From Saprospiraceae bacterium (lineage in GTDB: Bacteria; Bacteroidota; Bacteroidia; Chitinophagales; Saprospiraceae), in the NCBI GenBank assembly GCA_020631355.1, contig JAHDHL010000001.1, forward strand, positions 519,028-583,027: 64,000 nucleotides of DNA, written 5' to 3'. Below the pieces are notes generated by a model, which worked only from the letters and a program-made list of their open reading frames with translations, was not told the DNA's origin and searched no databases. Position 1 is the first letter of the stretch. Each line of letters opens with the position of its first letter. Below, piece after piece: positions 1 to 8,507 of this stretch. A program made the position numbers and the translations under genes.

Positions 1-8
1 TGCAACAA

Positions 9-524
9 ATGGCTTTTTCCAGTAAGCCACTTACCATCACCCAGCTCAGATCCATCATTGAAAAGCATCACCTGTTCCTTGCCAGTGGAGGAGCCGGAGG
101 AAAATGGCAAACAGTAAATGTCGCTGGATTGGTCATAGGAATCTATTCCCATTCCAATAAGAACCAAGACGGAGAACAAGCCGCATTTGATAGAAAGCAC
201 ATTCCTGCGAGATTGGATTTGGTGGAAACAGATTTTCCATTCGCTAACTTTTGCGGATGCTATGCCAAGAGAGTTGATTTTTCTGAATCAGATCTCAGTT
301 ATTCCCTTTTCACCGATTCCTCACTGGAAGAATGCATATTTGCTGATTCGAATCTGAGTGGCGTTGATTTTTCAAGGGCCAATCTCAAAGGCGCCAGCTT
401 TATGAATGCCAACCTCCAAGGTGCGGATTTTGAAAATTGTGATTTGACGAATGCTGATTTTACAGGAGCCAACCTTGAGGGTAGTAGGTTCCCGGGTGCT
501 AAATTAAGGGGAGTCAAAATATAG
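9..524 (+). CDS. Pentapeptide-repeat protein, possibly 5'-partial
   Basis: The C-terminal half (about residues 88-170) is a run of A(D/N)Lxx pentapeptides such as SNLSGVDFSRANLKGASF, which fold as a right-handed quadrilateral beta helix. The first 80 residues have no repeat and are not a domain I recognise; a glycine-rich patch SGGAGGKW lies near residue 27. There is no signal peptide, so a cytoplasmic location is likely. Some family members bind DNA gyrase, but nothing here shows that role. The frame is open to the left edge (two CAA codons precede the ATG), so the gene could start upstream. The BCCT gene begins 26 bases after the stop on the same strand. Confidence 0.8.
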   Translation: MAFSSKPLTITQLRSIIEKHHLFLASGGAGGKWQTVNVAGLVIGIYSHSNKNQDGEQAAFDRKHIPARLDLVETDFPFANFCGCYAKRVDFSESDLSYSLFTDSSLEECIFADSNLSGVDFSRANLKGASFMNANLQGADFENCDLTNADFTGANLEGSRFPGAKLRGVKI

Positions 525-550
525 GCCAGATGATTTGATTATATTTGGGA

Positions 551-2077
551 ATGAAGCATATTAAACTTCCTGTATTCATTCCCCCTTTCCTTATTCTGAT
601 TCTTTCTGCAGTTTATAGTTTTTCCAATCCTGAATCTTTCCTTAGCCAAACTACGAAAATCAATACTTGGATACTGGATACCTTTGGGCCCTTGTTTTCA
701 GTAGCAGCATTGTGTTTCCTTATCATATGTGTTGTTGCCTACATTTCACCTCTTGGGCGTAAGAGAATCGGAGGCCCTGAAGCACAACCACTCTTTAGTC
801 GCTGGAAGTGGTTTTCTGTCACCTTATGTACCACTATTGCCACAGGTATTTTGTTTTGGGGAACAGCCGAACCACTCTACCATCTACATGGACCACCAAC
901 AGGTATGGGTATAGAAGCCAATAGTCCTGAAGCCATTACCTTTTCCATGTCAACCATGTACATGCATTGGTCTTTCATTCCTTATGGAATCTATACCATC
1001 GCCAGCCTTATGTTTGCCTTGATGTACTACAACCAACAACAACCTTTCAGTCTAGGAGCGATGTTGTATCCCATATTAGGACATCGGGCACAGGGAAAAC
1101 TGGGTAATATCATTGATGCAATCTGCCTCTATACCTTGGTAGCCGGAATGGCTGCTTCATTAGGTACTGGCATACTCATGCTGACAGGAGGGATGGACCG
1201 GATTATGGGTATTCCATATGGCAAATTCACCATGGGAATTGTAGCATCCCTTATTGTTATCACATTCATTGTATCCGCAGCAAGTGGACTTATGAAAGGG
1301 ATTCGTATTCTTTCTGATTTGAATGTCAAGATATTCATTGGCTTAGCTGTATTCGTATTCATATTCGGACCTACTACAACCATATTATCTGTTGGGTGGG
1401 AGGGTATTCAAGAATTTATAATTCACTTTTTTGACAGGAGTCTGATAGGTGTTGCAGGAGGTGATCATACATGGGCTAAGAGCTGGACGATCTTTTACTG
1501 GGCTAATTGGTTGGCATGGACTCCTATATCAGCCATGTTCCTAGGTCGGATAGCAAAAGGGTACACTGTCAGGGAATTCATCCATTTCAATCTTATTTTC
1601 CCATCCCTTTTTGCCTGTGCCTGGATGATGATATTCAGTGGTTCTTCCTTGGGGCTTGACATAGCGACCGAGGCCACACCCATGTATGATGTACTAAAAG
1701 AAGAAGGTGGTTCCAGTAAGGTCATCTTTGCTTTATTGGAAGCATTACCCTTAACTACCATTATGAGTATCATGTTTTTGGCTGTGGCCTTTATTTCCTT
1801 TGTTACCGCAGCGGACTCCAACACTTCTGTCATGGGTGGTATCAGTACCAACATTCTTCATAATGAGGACGGGGCCACTTCACCATTATCCATAAAAATC
1901 ATCTGGGGAAGTCTAATCGGAGTTGTTGCTTATGTAATGGTCGCTTTTTCTGACAATGGGATTGAGGGTATCAAGATGCTATCCAATCTCGGTGGATTAC
2001 CCGCTTTGTTCCTAGTCATACTTATTGCCATCGGCATGATAAAAACCATTATCCAACACGATAAGATAAATGGTTAA
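551..2077 (+). CDS. BCCT-family transporter (betaine/choline/carnitine type)
   Basis: A polytopic inner-membrane protein of 508 aa, the usual length for the family, with about twelve hydrophobic segments. Two landmarks identify it: LFWGTAEPLYHL near residue 105, matching the family's FWGxAEPLYH segment, and WTIFYWANWLAWTP near residue 315, matching the BCCT signature in TM8. The signature is slightly unusual, with ANW and AW where AWW and SW are common. The family moves quaternary-ammonium compounds with Na+ or H+, or by exchange; the substrate cannot be told here. The C-terminal tail is short, so osmosensing of the BetP kind is unlikely. A TTG lies six bases upstream, but the ATG at 551 is the better start. 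Confidence 0.93.
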   Translation: MKHIKLPVFIPPFLILILSAVYSFSNPESFLSQTTKINTWILDTFGPLFSVAALCFLIICVVAYISPLGRKRIGGPEAQPLFSRWKWFSVTLCTTIATGILFWGTAEPLYHLHGPPTGMGIEANSPEAITFSMSTMYMHWSFIPYGIYTIASLMFALMYYNQQQPFSLGAMLYPILGHRAQGKLGNIIDAICLYTLVAGMAASLGTGILMLTGGMDRIMGIPYGKFTMGIVASLIVITFIVSAASGLMKGIRILSDLNVKIFIGLAVFVFIFGPTTTILSVGWEGIQEFIIHFFDRSLIGVAGGDHTWAKSWTIFYWANWLAWTPISAMFLGRIAKGYTVREFIHFNLIFPSLFACAWMMIFSGSSLGLDIATEATPMYDVLKEEGGSSKVIFALLEALPLTTIMSIMFLAVAFISFVTAADSNTSVMGGISTNILHNEDGATSPLSIKIIWGSLIGVVAYVMVAFSDNGIEGIKMLSNLGGLPALFLVILIAIGMIKTIIQHDKING

Positions 2078-2161
2078 GTCTGATGCATCAAATTTTGAAA
2101 ACTACTGGACTAGAATAATTGTACGATTCTTAGTTTTATGTAACATCATAATTTAAAAACC

Positions 2162-2887
2162 ATGAAAGATTGGTATCGAATATGTTTCCTTTTAATTATT
2201 GGAATATATTTTTCTTGCAATGAAAATCATAATGGTAACCAGATTGCTTTTTCCAAGAACGAAATCCAGATAGATGGGAATCCATCGGATGTCAGTTGGC
2301 AAAAAGTGGAATGGCGGCAAATGAATCATAAGTGGTTAGGACCGGATATTCCCAAGGAGGATTTCCAAGGAAAATTCAAATTACTCTGGGATGAGGACCA
2401 CCTGTATGTATTGGCTGAAATCGTAGATGATACCTTAATTGATATCAATGAAGATGGTCTGGAGTTCTATTGGAATGACGATTGTTTTGAAGTTTTTGTA
2501 GATGAGGATGCCTCGGGAGGGGAACATACTTTCAACTATAATGCCTTTGCCTACCATTTGAGTCTGGATAACAAGGTTGTTGATATCGGTCGGGATAGTA
2601 TTCCTCATTATTATGATCATGTTAAATATGTCAGAAAGACGGAGGGCAATACATCCATTTGGGAATTATCCATTGATATTTATGATGACGAATACGATAT
2701 GACACCATCCTATCCCAAAATGAAATTATCAGAACATAAGGAAATGGGAATTGCCATAGCCTATTGTGATAATGACCACAGTGAGGAAAGGGAACATTTC
2801 TTCGGAAGTATGCACATTGATGGAGAGGATAAGAACAGGACATGGAAAGATGCCAGCCTGTTCGAAAAATTCGTATTGGCGAAATAG
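2162..2887 (+). CDS. Lipoprotein with CBM9/DOMON-like sugar-binding fold
   Basis: The N-terminus is a lipoprotein signal ending in GIYFSC (Cys about 19). The mature part reads as one carbohydrate-binding family 9-like beta sandwich: an opening IQIDGNPSDVSWQKVEW, a central LWDEDHLYVLAEIVDDTL, then DDCFEVFVDED, which is the order seen in bacterial CBM9-like secreted proteins. It is therefore probably outer-membrane anchored and binds glycans or glycoconjugates, but no catalytic domain is present. It lies 84 bases after the BCCT gene and converges with the NA37-like gene 10 bases downstream. Confidence 0.8.
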   Translation: MKDWYRICFLLIIGIYFSCNENHNGNQIAFSKNEIQIDGNPSDVSWQKVEWRQMNHKWLGPDIPKEDFQGKFKLLWDEDHLYVLAEIVDDTLIDINEDGLEFYWNDDCFEVFVDEDASGGEHTFNYNAFAYHLSLDNKVVDIGRDSIPHYYDHVKYVRKTEGNTSIWELSIDIYDDEYDMTPSYPKMKLSEHKEMGIAIAYCDNDHSEEREHFFGSMHIDGEDKNRTWKDASLFEKFVLAK

Positions 2888-2897
2888 GAATTATCGC

Positions 2898-3953
2898 CTA
2901 TTCCAATTCCTCATTATAATACACCTTATAATAGTGCATGCCCTTATCGGGATCGAATCCTTTTTCTACGAATTGGCGAGTGGAATCGGGGTCCTTGAAA
3001 TCCAACTTAACCTGGATTCCCGTATCCAGTTTGATGAAGTTCTTAATGGCCCTTTTCTGTTCCCTCAGTACGGGCTTTGAAATCGGAATATTATCAGGAA
3101 TATTGATTTCGTATTCGTCCTCATACTTTTTCTTGTATTCCTTGAAATCCTTTTTCATTACCTCATCCGACTCAAAGAGGGTATCCTGAAAGTTATCATC
3201 AACGATTTCCTCATTCAGTGTAAAATACTGGATGGAATCACTCAGGAATTCGATTTGGTCTTTCTTACCTGATTTTTCCTTGATGACCTCATCCGCAAAG
3301 GATTTGCACATATCTATATAGGAACGAGTATCAAAATTCTTATCCTGTACATAATCGACACCTAGGAATTCGGCTTTCCAGTAGCTGGCATCATAATTAT
3401 TATTATCCACACTGAATACCCTGTACCCGTCATCATCCCAAACATTCACAACCAAAGCTCCCTTGTCCAATTTCCTAAGGCTAATTCCTTCATTGGCATT
3501 GACGATAACCCTTTCGGAGGATTCCGTGAGTGTAAGGAATGCATCCTTCCTCTCGGATTTGAAAATTCCGATGGCCTGCACCAATTCATCCTCAATCAGA
3601 ATATCATCAAAAAGAACGACAAACAAATCCCCTGACTTGATTTGTGGATGGTTACTCTGCTCGTAGAGATGATTCAGTATATCTATCGAAGCAGAATAGA
3701 ACTGTTCGTTATCCTCGAAAACCTTTTTTACCAAACCATTCAATAAATGATAGGACATATCCACACTATGGGAAAAGTGGTAGGTATCTGCAATTTGCTT
3801 GAAAGGTTTCAAGAAATACTTATTCAACACTTCCTCCAAATGCTCATCCAATACCAACAAATCCGTGGAGGTAAAATTCTTCTCACTCCGATTCTTATTA
3901 CCTACTCGGTGTGCAATGATTTTGGAGGTCTGTATATTATTGAGTTTCAGCAT
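2898..3953 (-). CDS. Nucleoid-associated protein, NA37/YejK family
   Basis: 351 aa, the usual size for the 37-kDa nucleoid-associated family (PF04245; YejK/NdpA in E. coli). Typical Bacteroidota segments are visible: an N-terminal helix region ending in YFLKPFKQ, FVVLFDDILIEDELVQAIGIFKSE in the middle (cited here only in part as DDILIEDELVQAIG), then RKLDKGALVVN and DYVQDKNFDTRSYI. The family binds DNA and localises to the nucleoid; its exact role is poorly defined. The gene is alone on the minus strand, transcribed toward the CBM9 lipoprotein. The odhB terminator separates it from the gene upstream. Confidence 0.85.
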   Translation of the reverse strand: MLKLNNIQTSKIIAHRVGNKNRSEKNFTSTDLLVLDEHLEEVLNKYFLKPFKQIADTYHFSHSVDMSYHLLNGLVKKVFEDNEQFYSASIDILNHLYEQSNHPQIKSGDLFVVLFDDILIEDELVQAIGIFKSERKDAFLTLTESSERVIVNANEGISLRKLDKGALVVNVWDDDGYRVFSVDNNNYDASYWKAEFLGVDYVQDKNFDTRSYIDMCKSFADEVIKEKSGKKDQIEFLSDSIQYFTLNEEIVDDNFQDTLFESDEVMKKDFKEYKKKYEDEYEINIPDNIPISKPVLREQKRAIKNFIKLDTGIQVKLDFKDPDSTRQFVEKGFDPDKGMHYYKVYYNEELE

Positions 3954-3998
3954 GAGTATATTGAATGATATGGGTATGATTGACTTGTAGCAGGGATG

Positions 3999-4035
3999 AA
4001 AAAACCTCCGAGTCTTAAAGATATACTCGGAGGTT
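3999..4035 (-). terminator. Rho-independent terminator of odhB
   Basis: A perfect 11-bp stem, AACCTCCGAGT at 4003-4013 pairing with ACTCGGAGGTT at 4025-4035, has an 11-nt loop. On the minus strand it is followed by a run of T (the A tract at 3999-4004), 29 bases after the odhB stop codon. Confidence 0.9.
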
Positions 4036-4063
4036 CTCTGATTTCCTATTTAGAATGGGAATA

Positions 4064-5326
4064 TTATAAATCCAACAATAGGGTAGTTGGGTCTTCCAAT
4101 AATTTCTTCACTTTCACAAGGAACGTAACAGAAGTCGAACCATCTATAATCCTATGGTCATATGACAAAGCCAAATACATCATCGGACGAATTTTGACTT
4201 CCCCATTGATTGCCATCGGACGTTGTTGGATGGTGTGCATTCCTAAGATGGCAGATTGTGGTTCGTTCAGGATGGGCGTACTCATCATGGAACCGAACAC
4301 ACCTCCATTCGTAATGGTAAACGTACCACCTTTCATTTCATCCAATGTCAATGTACCATTCCTTGCCTTGCCTGCCAATTCCTTGATCTTCAGTTCGATT
4401 TCGTGGAATTGCAGTGATTCCGCGTTCTTAACCGGAGGAACCACCAATCCGTTTGGTGTGGAAATAGCGATGGAAATGTCAGCATAATCATGATAGATGA
4501 TCTGATTGTTTTCCGTATCAATGAATGCATTCACATCCGGCATTTCCAAGAGTGTTTTGGCACAAGCCTTGGCGAACAAGGACATGAATCCTAGTTTCAC
4601 ACCATACTTTTCCACAAAACGTTCCTGATATTTCTTACGCAATGCCATGATTTCAGTCAAGTCCACTTCATTGAAAGTGGTTAACATGGCTGTATTATTC
4701 TTGGCAGAAACCAATCGCTTAGCGATGGTTCTACGCATACGACTCATTTTCTTTGTATGCTCATTCCTACTGAATGCGGCAGGTGCAGCTGGTGTGGGTG
4801 CATCCTCTTTCTTAGGGGATGACTTCGGAGTTTCCTTAGCAGGAGCGGATTTCTTAGCTTCGATAGCTTTCATCACATCCTCCTTGGTGATTCTACCATC
4901 CTTTCCGGTGCCTTTGATATCACCAGCCGTAAGGCCATTCTCCTCCATTAATTTTGCAGCAGCGGGGGATGGATGTCCCGTAGCATAATTTTCTTTCTGA
5001 GGTTCAGCGGCAGGGGCAGGTGTTTCCTTAGGTTCCTCTTTCTTGGGAGCTGCCTCGTTTTTAGGAGCATCACCTCCATCCTTGGCAAATGATGTATCAA
5101 TCCTTGCTACAAGTGCACCAATAGCCAAGTCATCTTCTTCCGCAGCTACCCATATGAGTTTACCGGCAGCTTCTGCAGGGAATTCCAATGTTGCCTTATC
5201 AGATTCGAACTCACAGATGGATTCGTCCATTTCGACATAGGCTCCATCTTCTTTCAACCATTGAGAGAGTGTTACTTCCGAGATGGATTCCCCAATGGTA
5301 GGAACCCTCATTTCTATTATGCTCAT
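4064..5326 (-). CDS. odhB: 2-oxoglutarate dehydrogenase E2 (dihydrolipoyl succinyltransferase)
   Basis: E2 core of the 2-oxoglutarate dehydrogenase complex: it transfers the succinyl group from lipoamide to CoA in the TCA cycle. Domains in order: one lipoyl domain (residues 1-77, lipoylated Lys44 in ESDKATLEF); a Lys/Pro/Ala/Glu-rich linker; an E3/E1-binding domain (about 114-158, [20 protein letters not shown]); a second flexible linker; and the catalytic domain, with SYDHRIIDG placing His391 and Asp395 in the active site. At 420 aa with a single lipoyl domain it fits SucB better than a pyruvate E2. The E1 gene is not next to it and not in the window. It has its own promoter, a leader hairpin and a strong terminator. 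The usual E. coli name is sucB. Confidence 0.93.
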   Translation of the reverse strand: MSIIEMRVPTIGESISEVTLSQWLKEDGAYVEMDESICEFESDKATLEFPAEAAGKLIWVAAEEDDLAIGALVARIDTSFAKDGGDAPKNEAAPKKEEPKETPAPAAEPQKENYATGHPSPAAAKLMEENGLTAGDIKGTGKDGRITKEDVMKAIEAKKSAPAKETPKSSPKKEDAPTPAAPAAFSRNEHTKKMSRMRRTIAKRLVSAKNNTAMLTTFNEVDLTEIMALRKKYQERFVEKYGVKLGFMSLFAKACAKTLLEMPDVNAFIDTENNQIIYHDYADISIAISTPNGLVVPPVKNAESLQFHEIELKIKELAGKARNGTLTLDEMKGGTFTITNGGVFGSMMSTPILNEPQSAILGMHTIQQRPMAINGEVKIRPMMYLALSYDHRIIDGSTSVTFLVKVKKLLEDPTTLLLDL

Positions 5327-5404
5327 TTATTCTTAAACTTTAGACGCTAGACTTTCAGAGTGGTAATTCCTAAGTATCACGAGTGAAAGGAATAGCAAAC
5401 TTTT

Positions 5405-5436
5405 AAAAAGATACACTGAAGATCATGTATCTTTTT
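5405..5436 (-). terminator. Terminator-like hairpin in the odhB leader (possible attenuator)
   Basis: AAAAAGATACA (5405-5415) pairs perfectly with TGTATCTTTTT (5426-5436) around a 10-nt loop. Each strand ends its stem in a T run, so it could stop transcription in either direction. No plus-strand gene precedes it. On the minus strand it lies between the putative odhB promoter and the start codon 79 bases away, which is where an attenuator would sit. Confidence 0.5.
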
Positions 5437-5467
5437 TGATGATGGAGAATATCAATTCATCCGAATG

Positions 5468-5498
5468 CAAATGTACGTTTTTTTGAATGCTGTGTAAA
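5468..5498 (-). promoter_or_regulatory. Putative odhB promoter (TTTA-N19-TACATTTG)
   Basis: On the minus strand TACATTTG (5475-5468) matches the Bacteroidota -7 consensus TAnnTTTG exactly. TTTA lies 19 bases upstream, where TTTG is expected. Start of transcription would be near 5461, giving a leader of about 135 bases that contains the hairpin. Confidence 0.5.
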
Positions 5499-5591
5499 GT
5501 ACTTTTGAGGCTATTGGACATTTTGTTTATTTTGTCACTTAGGTATATTGACAAATGAATTTTCTGAATCTTCCTGCGCAAACATTTAATC

Positions 5592-6080
5592 ATGAACTTG
5601 AAGTTATTATTTCCTCTCTTATTATTGGTTGGCCTATTGAGCTGCGGGCCTCAAATCTCAGATATGGAACAGAAAGAAATGGACCAAATAGAATACAGAT
5701 TCAGTGATAGTTCAACACCTCCCATGTACCATCGGAGCTATACTATTACGATTAATGCCCAACAAGTCGAATGTGTGGTGGATGTCTATGGAACAGAACT
5801 GGCAAACGAGACTTACCCCATTGATGAAACCCGTTTCAGGGAGTTGGTAACAAAAACTTCCTCATTAGGTAGGGCAGTCAATAAAACAACGGATGGTGCT
5901 ACGGGAACCAAAGGGTATCGCATATCCCTATCCAAGAAAAATACGGTTTTTTATTGGGCCTATTGGGACAGTCTGCAGGAAGTGAATCAGGGAAAACTTG
6001 ATTTTATTGAGGAAGTCAAGGCGATGGTCCCCAACCTATCTGACCTATTGGCTAGACAAATAAATGAGGATGACAACTAA
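5592..6080 (+). CDS. Small lipoprotein of unknown function
   Basis: 162 aa with a clear SPII signal: hydrophobic LLFPLLLLVGLLSC, lipid-modified Cys at 18. The mature region is probably periplasmic or outer-membrane bound and has alternating polar/hydrophobic strands (YTITINAQQVECVVDVYG) and a C-terminal helix (EEVKAMVPNLSDLLARQI). I do not recognise a family. It stands alone: divergent from odhB, convergent with rpoN and sharing a terminator with it. A weak -7-like TATATTGA lies about 45 bases upstream. Confidence 0.75.
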   Translation: MNLKLLFPLLLLVGLLSCGPQISDMEQKEMDQIEYRFSDSSTPPMYHRSYTITINAQQVECVVDVYGTELANETYPIDETRFRELVTKTSSLGRAVNKTTDGATGTKGYRISLSKKNTVFYWAYWDSLQEVNQGKLDFIEEVKAMVPNLSDLLARQINEDDN

Positions 6081-6090
6081 TCCCAAAAGA

Positions 6091-6116
6091 AAAGGCACTG
6101 AATAATCAGTGCCTTT
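6091..6116. terminator. Bidirectional terminator between lipoprotein gene and rpoN
   Basis: AAAGGCACTGA (6091-6101) pairs perfectly with TCAGTGCCTTT (6106-6116) around a 4-nt loop. It lies between two converging genes. The minus-strand side continues into a T-rich tract (complement of AAAAGAAAA), so it suits rpoN best. Confidence 0.85.
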
Positions 6117-6140
6117 CCAGTAGTTAGAATTATGTGCTTA

Positions 6141-7700
6141 TTATAATTCCTTTCTCAATCTCGCTACGGAAATACCTAATTGTTCCCTATACTTGGCAAC
6201 GGTACGCCTAGCGATATTATATCCTCTTTCCTGAAGTAGGGCCTTGAGCTTTTCGTCGGAAAGGGGTCTTCTTTTATTTTCATTCTCGATGATATCCGTA
6301 AGGATTTTCTTTACTTCCAGAGTAGATACTTCTTCACCATCCTGTGTTTGAAGTGACTCGGAAAAGAATGCCTTGAGTCTTTTGGTACCAAACTCGGTCT
6401 GTACATACTTGGAATTGGCAACCCTTGAAACTGTTGAGATATCCAAGCCTGTCATGTCTGCAATATCCTTAAGGATCATTGGACGCAGCTTTCGTTCGTC
6501 TCCTGTGACAAAATAGTCGTATTGCAACTGAAGAATCGTATACATGGTACGATACATGGTTTGCTGCCTTTGTTTGATTGCATCAATGAACCATTTAGCT
6601 GAGTCGATCTTCTGCTTGATGAACATGACAGCTTCTCTTTGGCTCTTATTTGCTTTCTTACCTTTTTGCTTGGAAACCGTATAGGTCTGGAGCATATCCT
6701 TATATCCGTCGTTGATACGCAGGTCTGGAGCATTCCTAGAATTCAATTCCAATTCCAGTTCACCATCCCTATTCGTAATGGTAAAATCAGGAACGATATA
6801 ATGAACTGCACGAGAGTTGGCACCGGAGGAATAACCACTAGCAGGCTTGGGGTTCAACTTCAAAATTTCCTCAATACCCTTTTTCAGTTGTCTCTCATTA
6901 ATATTCAATTGTCTTTGTAGACGAGCATAATGTTTTTTGGAAAACTCAGCGAAATGATCCTCAATGATTTTCAATGCCAATCTAAGTGAAGCCTTTTCTT
7001 CATAGGCGTATTCCTCATTATCATTCTTACGATGCAATTGGATGGCCAAAGCCTCTTGCAAGGTTCTGGCACCGATACCCGGAGGATCCAGTTTTTGGAT
7101 ACGCTTCAGTGTACGTTCTATTTCTTCCTCTGATGAGAAAATATTCTGCGCAAACATCAAGTCATCCACAATGGCAGTAGGTTCCCTCCTAAGGTAACCG
7201 TCATCATCTATGCTACCTATGATTTGCTCGGCAATGGTGTATTCCCTTTCGTCCTTGAAACGAATCAATCCCAATTGGCGCTCCAAATGCTCATGGAAAC
7301 TATTCTCCACTGACATTGGCATTGTCTTTTCCTCATCATCTGCGGAATAGTTACTGATATTCAACTTATAACTGGAAACATCATCTTCGATGTATTCATT
7401 TAGATATTCATCCAATTCGATGGCCTCATCCTTATGAGCTTCGTATTCAGGTTCCTCGTACTCAGTGGAAGCACTCTCATCCTTGGATTCCATGAAATGA
7501 TCAGTATTGTGCAAATCATCCGCATCATTATCCAAATCATTTTCCTGATCCTCACTTTCCTCTAATGCCGGATTGGCTTCCAACTCCTCCTTGATACGCT
7601 GTTCTAATGTAGCAGTAGGTATCTGAAGCAGCTTCATCAACTGTATTTGTTGAGGAGATAGTTTCTGTAACTGCTTCTGGCTTAAATTTTGCTTTATCAT
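6141..7700 (-). CDS. rpoN: RNA polymerase sigma-54 factor
   Basis: The alternative sigma factor that recognises -24/-12 promoters and needs an AAA+ activator. Region I is present at the N-terminus with its glutamine/leucine-rich start (QKQLQKLSPQQIQLMKLLQI). A very acidic region II follows (about residues 45-125). The core-binding and HTH parts come next (DITGLDIS-like TGLDISTVSRVANSKYVQTE), and the C-terminal RpoN box reads ARRTVAKYRE, with one residue between conserved positions typical of the family. 519 aa is normal to slightly long because of the acidic insert. No sigma-54 activator is encoded in the window. A promoter element lies inside the end of recX. Confidence 0.96.
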   Translation of the reverse strand: MIKQNLSQKQLQKLSPQQIQLMKLLQIPTATLEQRIKEELEANPALEESEDQENDLDNDADDLHNTDHFMESKDESASTEYEEPEYEAHKDEAIELDEYLNEYIEDDVSSYKLNISNYSADDEEKTMPMSVENSFHEHLERQLGLIRFKDEREYTIAEQIIGSIDDDGYLRREPTAIVDDLMFAQNIFSSEEEIERTLKRIQKLDPPGIGARTLQEALAIQLHRKNDNEEYAYEEKASLRLALKIIEDHFAEFSKKHYARLQRQLNINERQLKKGIEEILKLNPKPASGYSSGANSRAVHYIVPDFTITNRDGELELELNSRNAPDLRINDGYKDMLQTYTVSKQKGKKANKSQREAVMFIKQKIDSAKWFIDAIKQRQQTMYRTMYTILQLQYDYFVTGDERKLRPMILKDIADMTGLDISTVSRVANSKYVQTEFGTKRLKAFFSESLQTQDGEEVSTLEVKKILTDIIENENKRRPLSDEKLKALLQERGYNIARRTVAKYREQLGISVARLRKEL

Positions 7701-7864
7701 GACAACGGTTTTAGTCTGTAGTGCTGTTTAAATAATTAACTACGGTTTGTATTTCATAGAGGCAGGGTGCATTTGTTTTCCATAAGGTCTATTCGTTAAA
7801 GATTCTTTAAACTCTAACTATAGTTTTCATTTGAAAATCGGGATTAATAACAAAAACCATGCCA

Positions 7865-7895
7865 CAAATATAACCGCTTATTTAGTAGTTGTCAA
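7865..7895 (-). promoter_or_regulatory. Putative rpoN promoter (TTG-N20-TATATTTG)
   Basis: On the minus strand TATATTTG (7872-7865) is an exact TAnnTTTG -7 element, with TTG (7895-7893) 20 bases upstream. The -33 part overlaps the last codons of recX. The predicted transcript would have a leader of about 160 bases before the rpoN start at 7700. Confidence 0.5.
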
Positions 7896-8366
7896 TACCT
7901 TGATGCAATTTTGTATTAAAAAAGATTCATATCCTTTCCTGTAAGCATAATCAAATAACTTCTTGCGTCTTATATATACATTATTTTCCTTAAGTGAATT
8001 ATTCTTCTTTTCTATCAGGCCAAATAATTTTTTCTCATACTCATCATCGTCTATCTCTGCCATTCCTTTCTTGATACAATAAGCAGAAATCTGTCTGGCT
8101 TTCAATTCTTGTAATATCTTGCGTTTTCCCCAGTGCTTCATCCTGAATTTGCCTCTGGCATAACTCTGGGCAAATCGTTCTTCATTCAGAAAGTTCTCAG
8201 CAATGAGTTCCGCTATGATCTGTTCCAAATCATCGCCATATATTCCCAAGTCCAACAACTTGGACCGGACCTCCTTGTGACATCGATCCTGATAAGCACA
8301 ATACTTTTGTAATTTTTCCAAAGCATCGAGCTTGCTTACATACTTTTTCTTCTTATCGTTTTTCAT
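7878..8366 (-). CDS. recX: Regulatory protein RecX
   Basis: A three-repeat helical protein that binds RecA filaments and limits RecA activity. Recognisable segments: ALEKLQKYCAYQDRCHKEVRSKL at the N-terminus (shortened here to CAYQDRCHKEVRSKL), LIAENFLNEERFAQSYARGK, and WGKRKILQELKARQIS. The frame is open 29 codons further upstream, but I chose the ATG at 8366: the protein then starts MKNDKKKKYVSK, GGAG lies just ahead, and the length of 162 aa is usual for RecX. recA is not in the window. It lies downstream of ctaA with a 141-base gap to the chosen start. Confidence 0.88.
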   Translation of the reverse strand: MKNDKKKKYVSKLDALEKLQKYCAYQDRCHKEVRSKLLDLGIYGDDLEQIIAELIAENFLNEERFAQSYARGKFRMKHWGKRKILQELKARQISAYCIKKGMAEIDDDEYEKKLFGLIEKKNNSLKENNVYIRRKKLFDYAYRKGYESFLIQNCIKVLTTTK

Positions 8367-8507
8367 AGCTCCAAACTGCCTAAAATAGTCATAAACCCAA
8401 ATAGGAAATCTATTTGGTGAACGGCATACTTTATAACAATAAAATATGGCCAATAGTTATGTGTGACAGAAGTTTATGTAAGCAATCTGGTTAATTCACA
8501 TCTTATG

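Noticed and set aside
299..517. Minus-strand ORF opposite the pentapeptide repeats
   Set aside because: A mirror frame produced by the repeat; no start context or family.
2093..2140. Possible promoter TTTTG...TAGTTTTA upstream of the CBM9-like lipoprotein
   Set aside because: The spacer is about 33 bases and the -7 has a mismatch, so it does not fit the Bacteroidota promoter.
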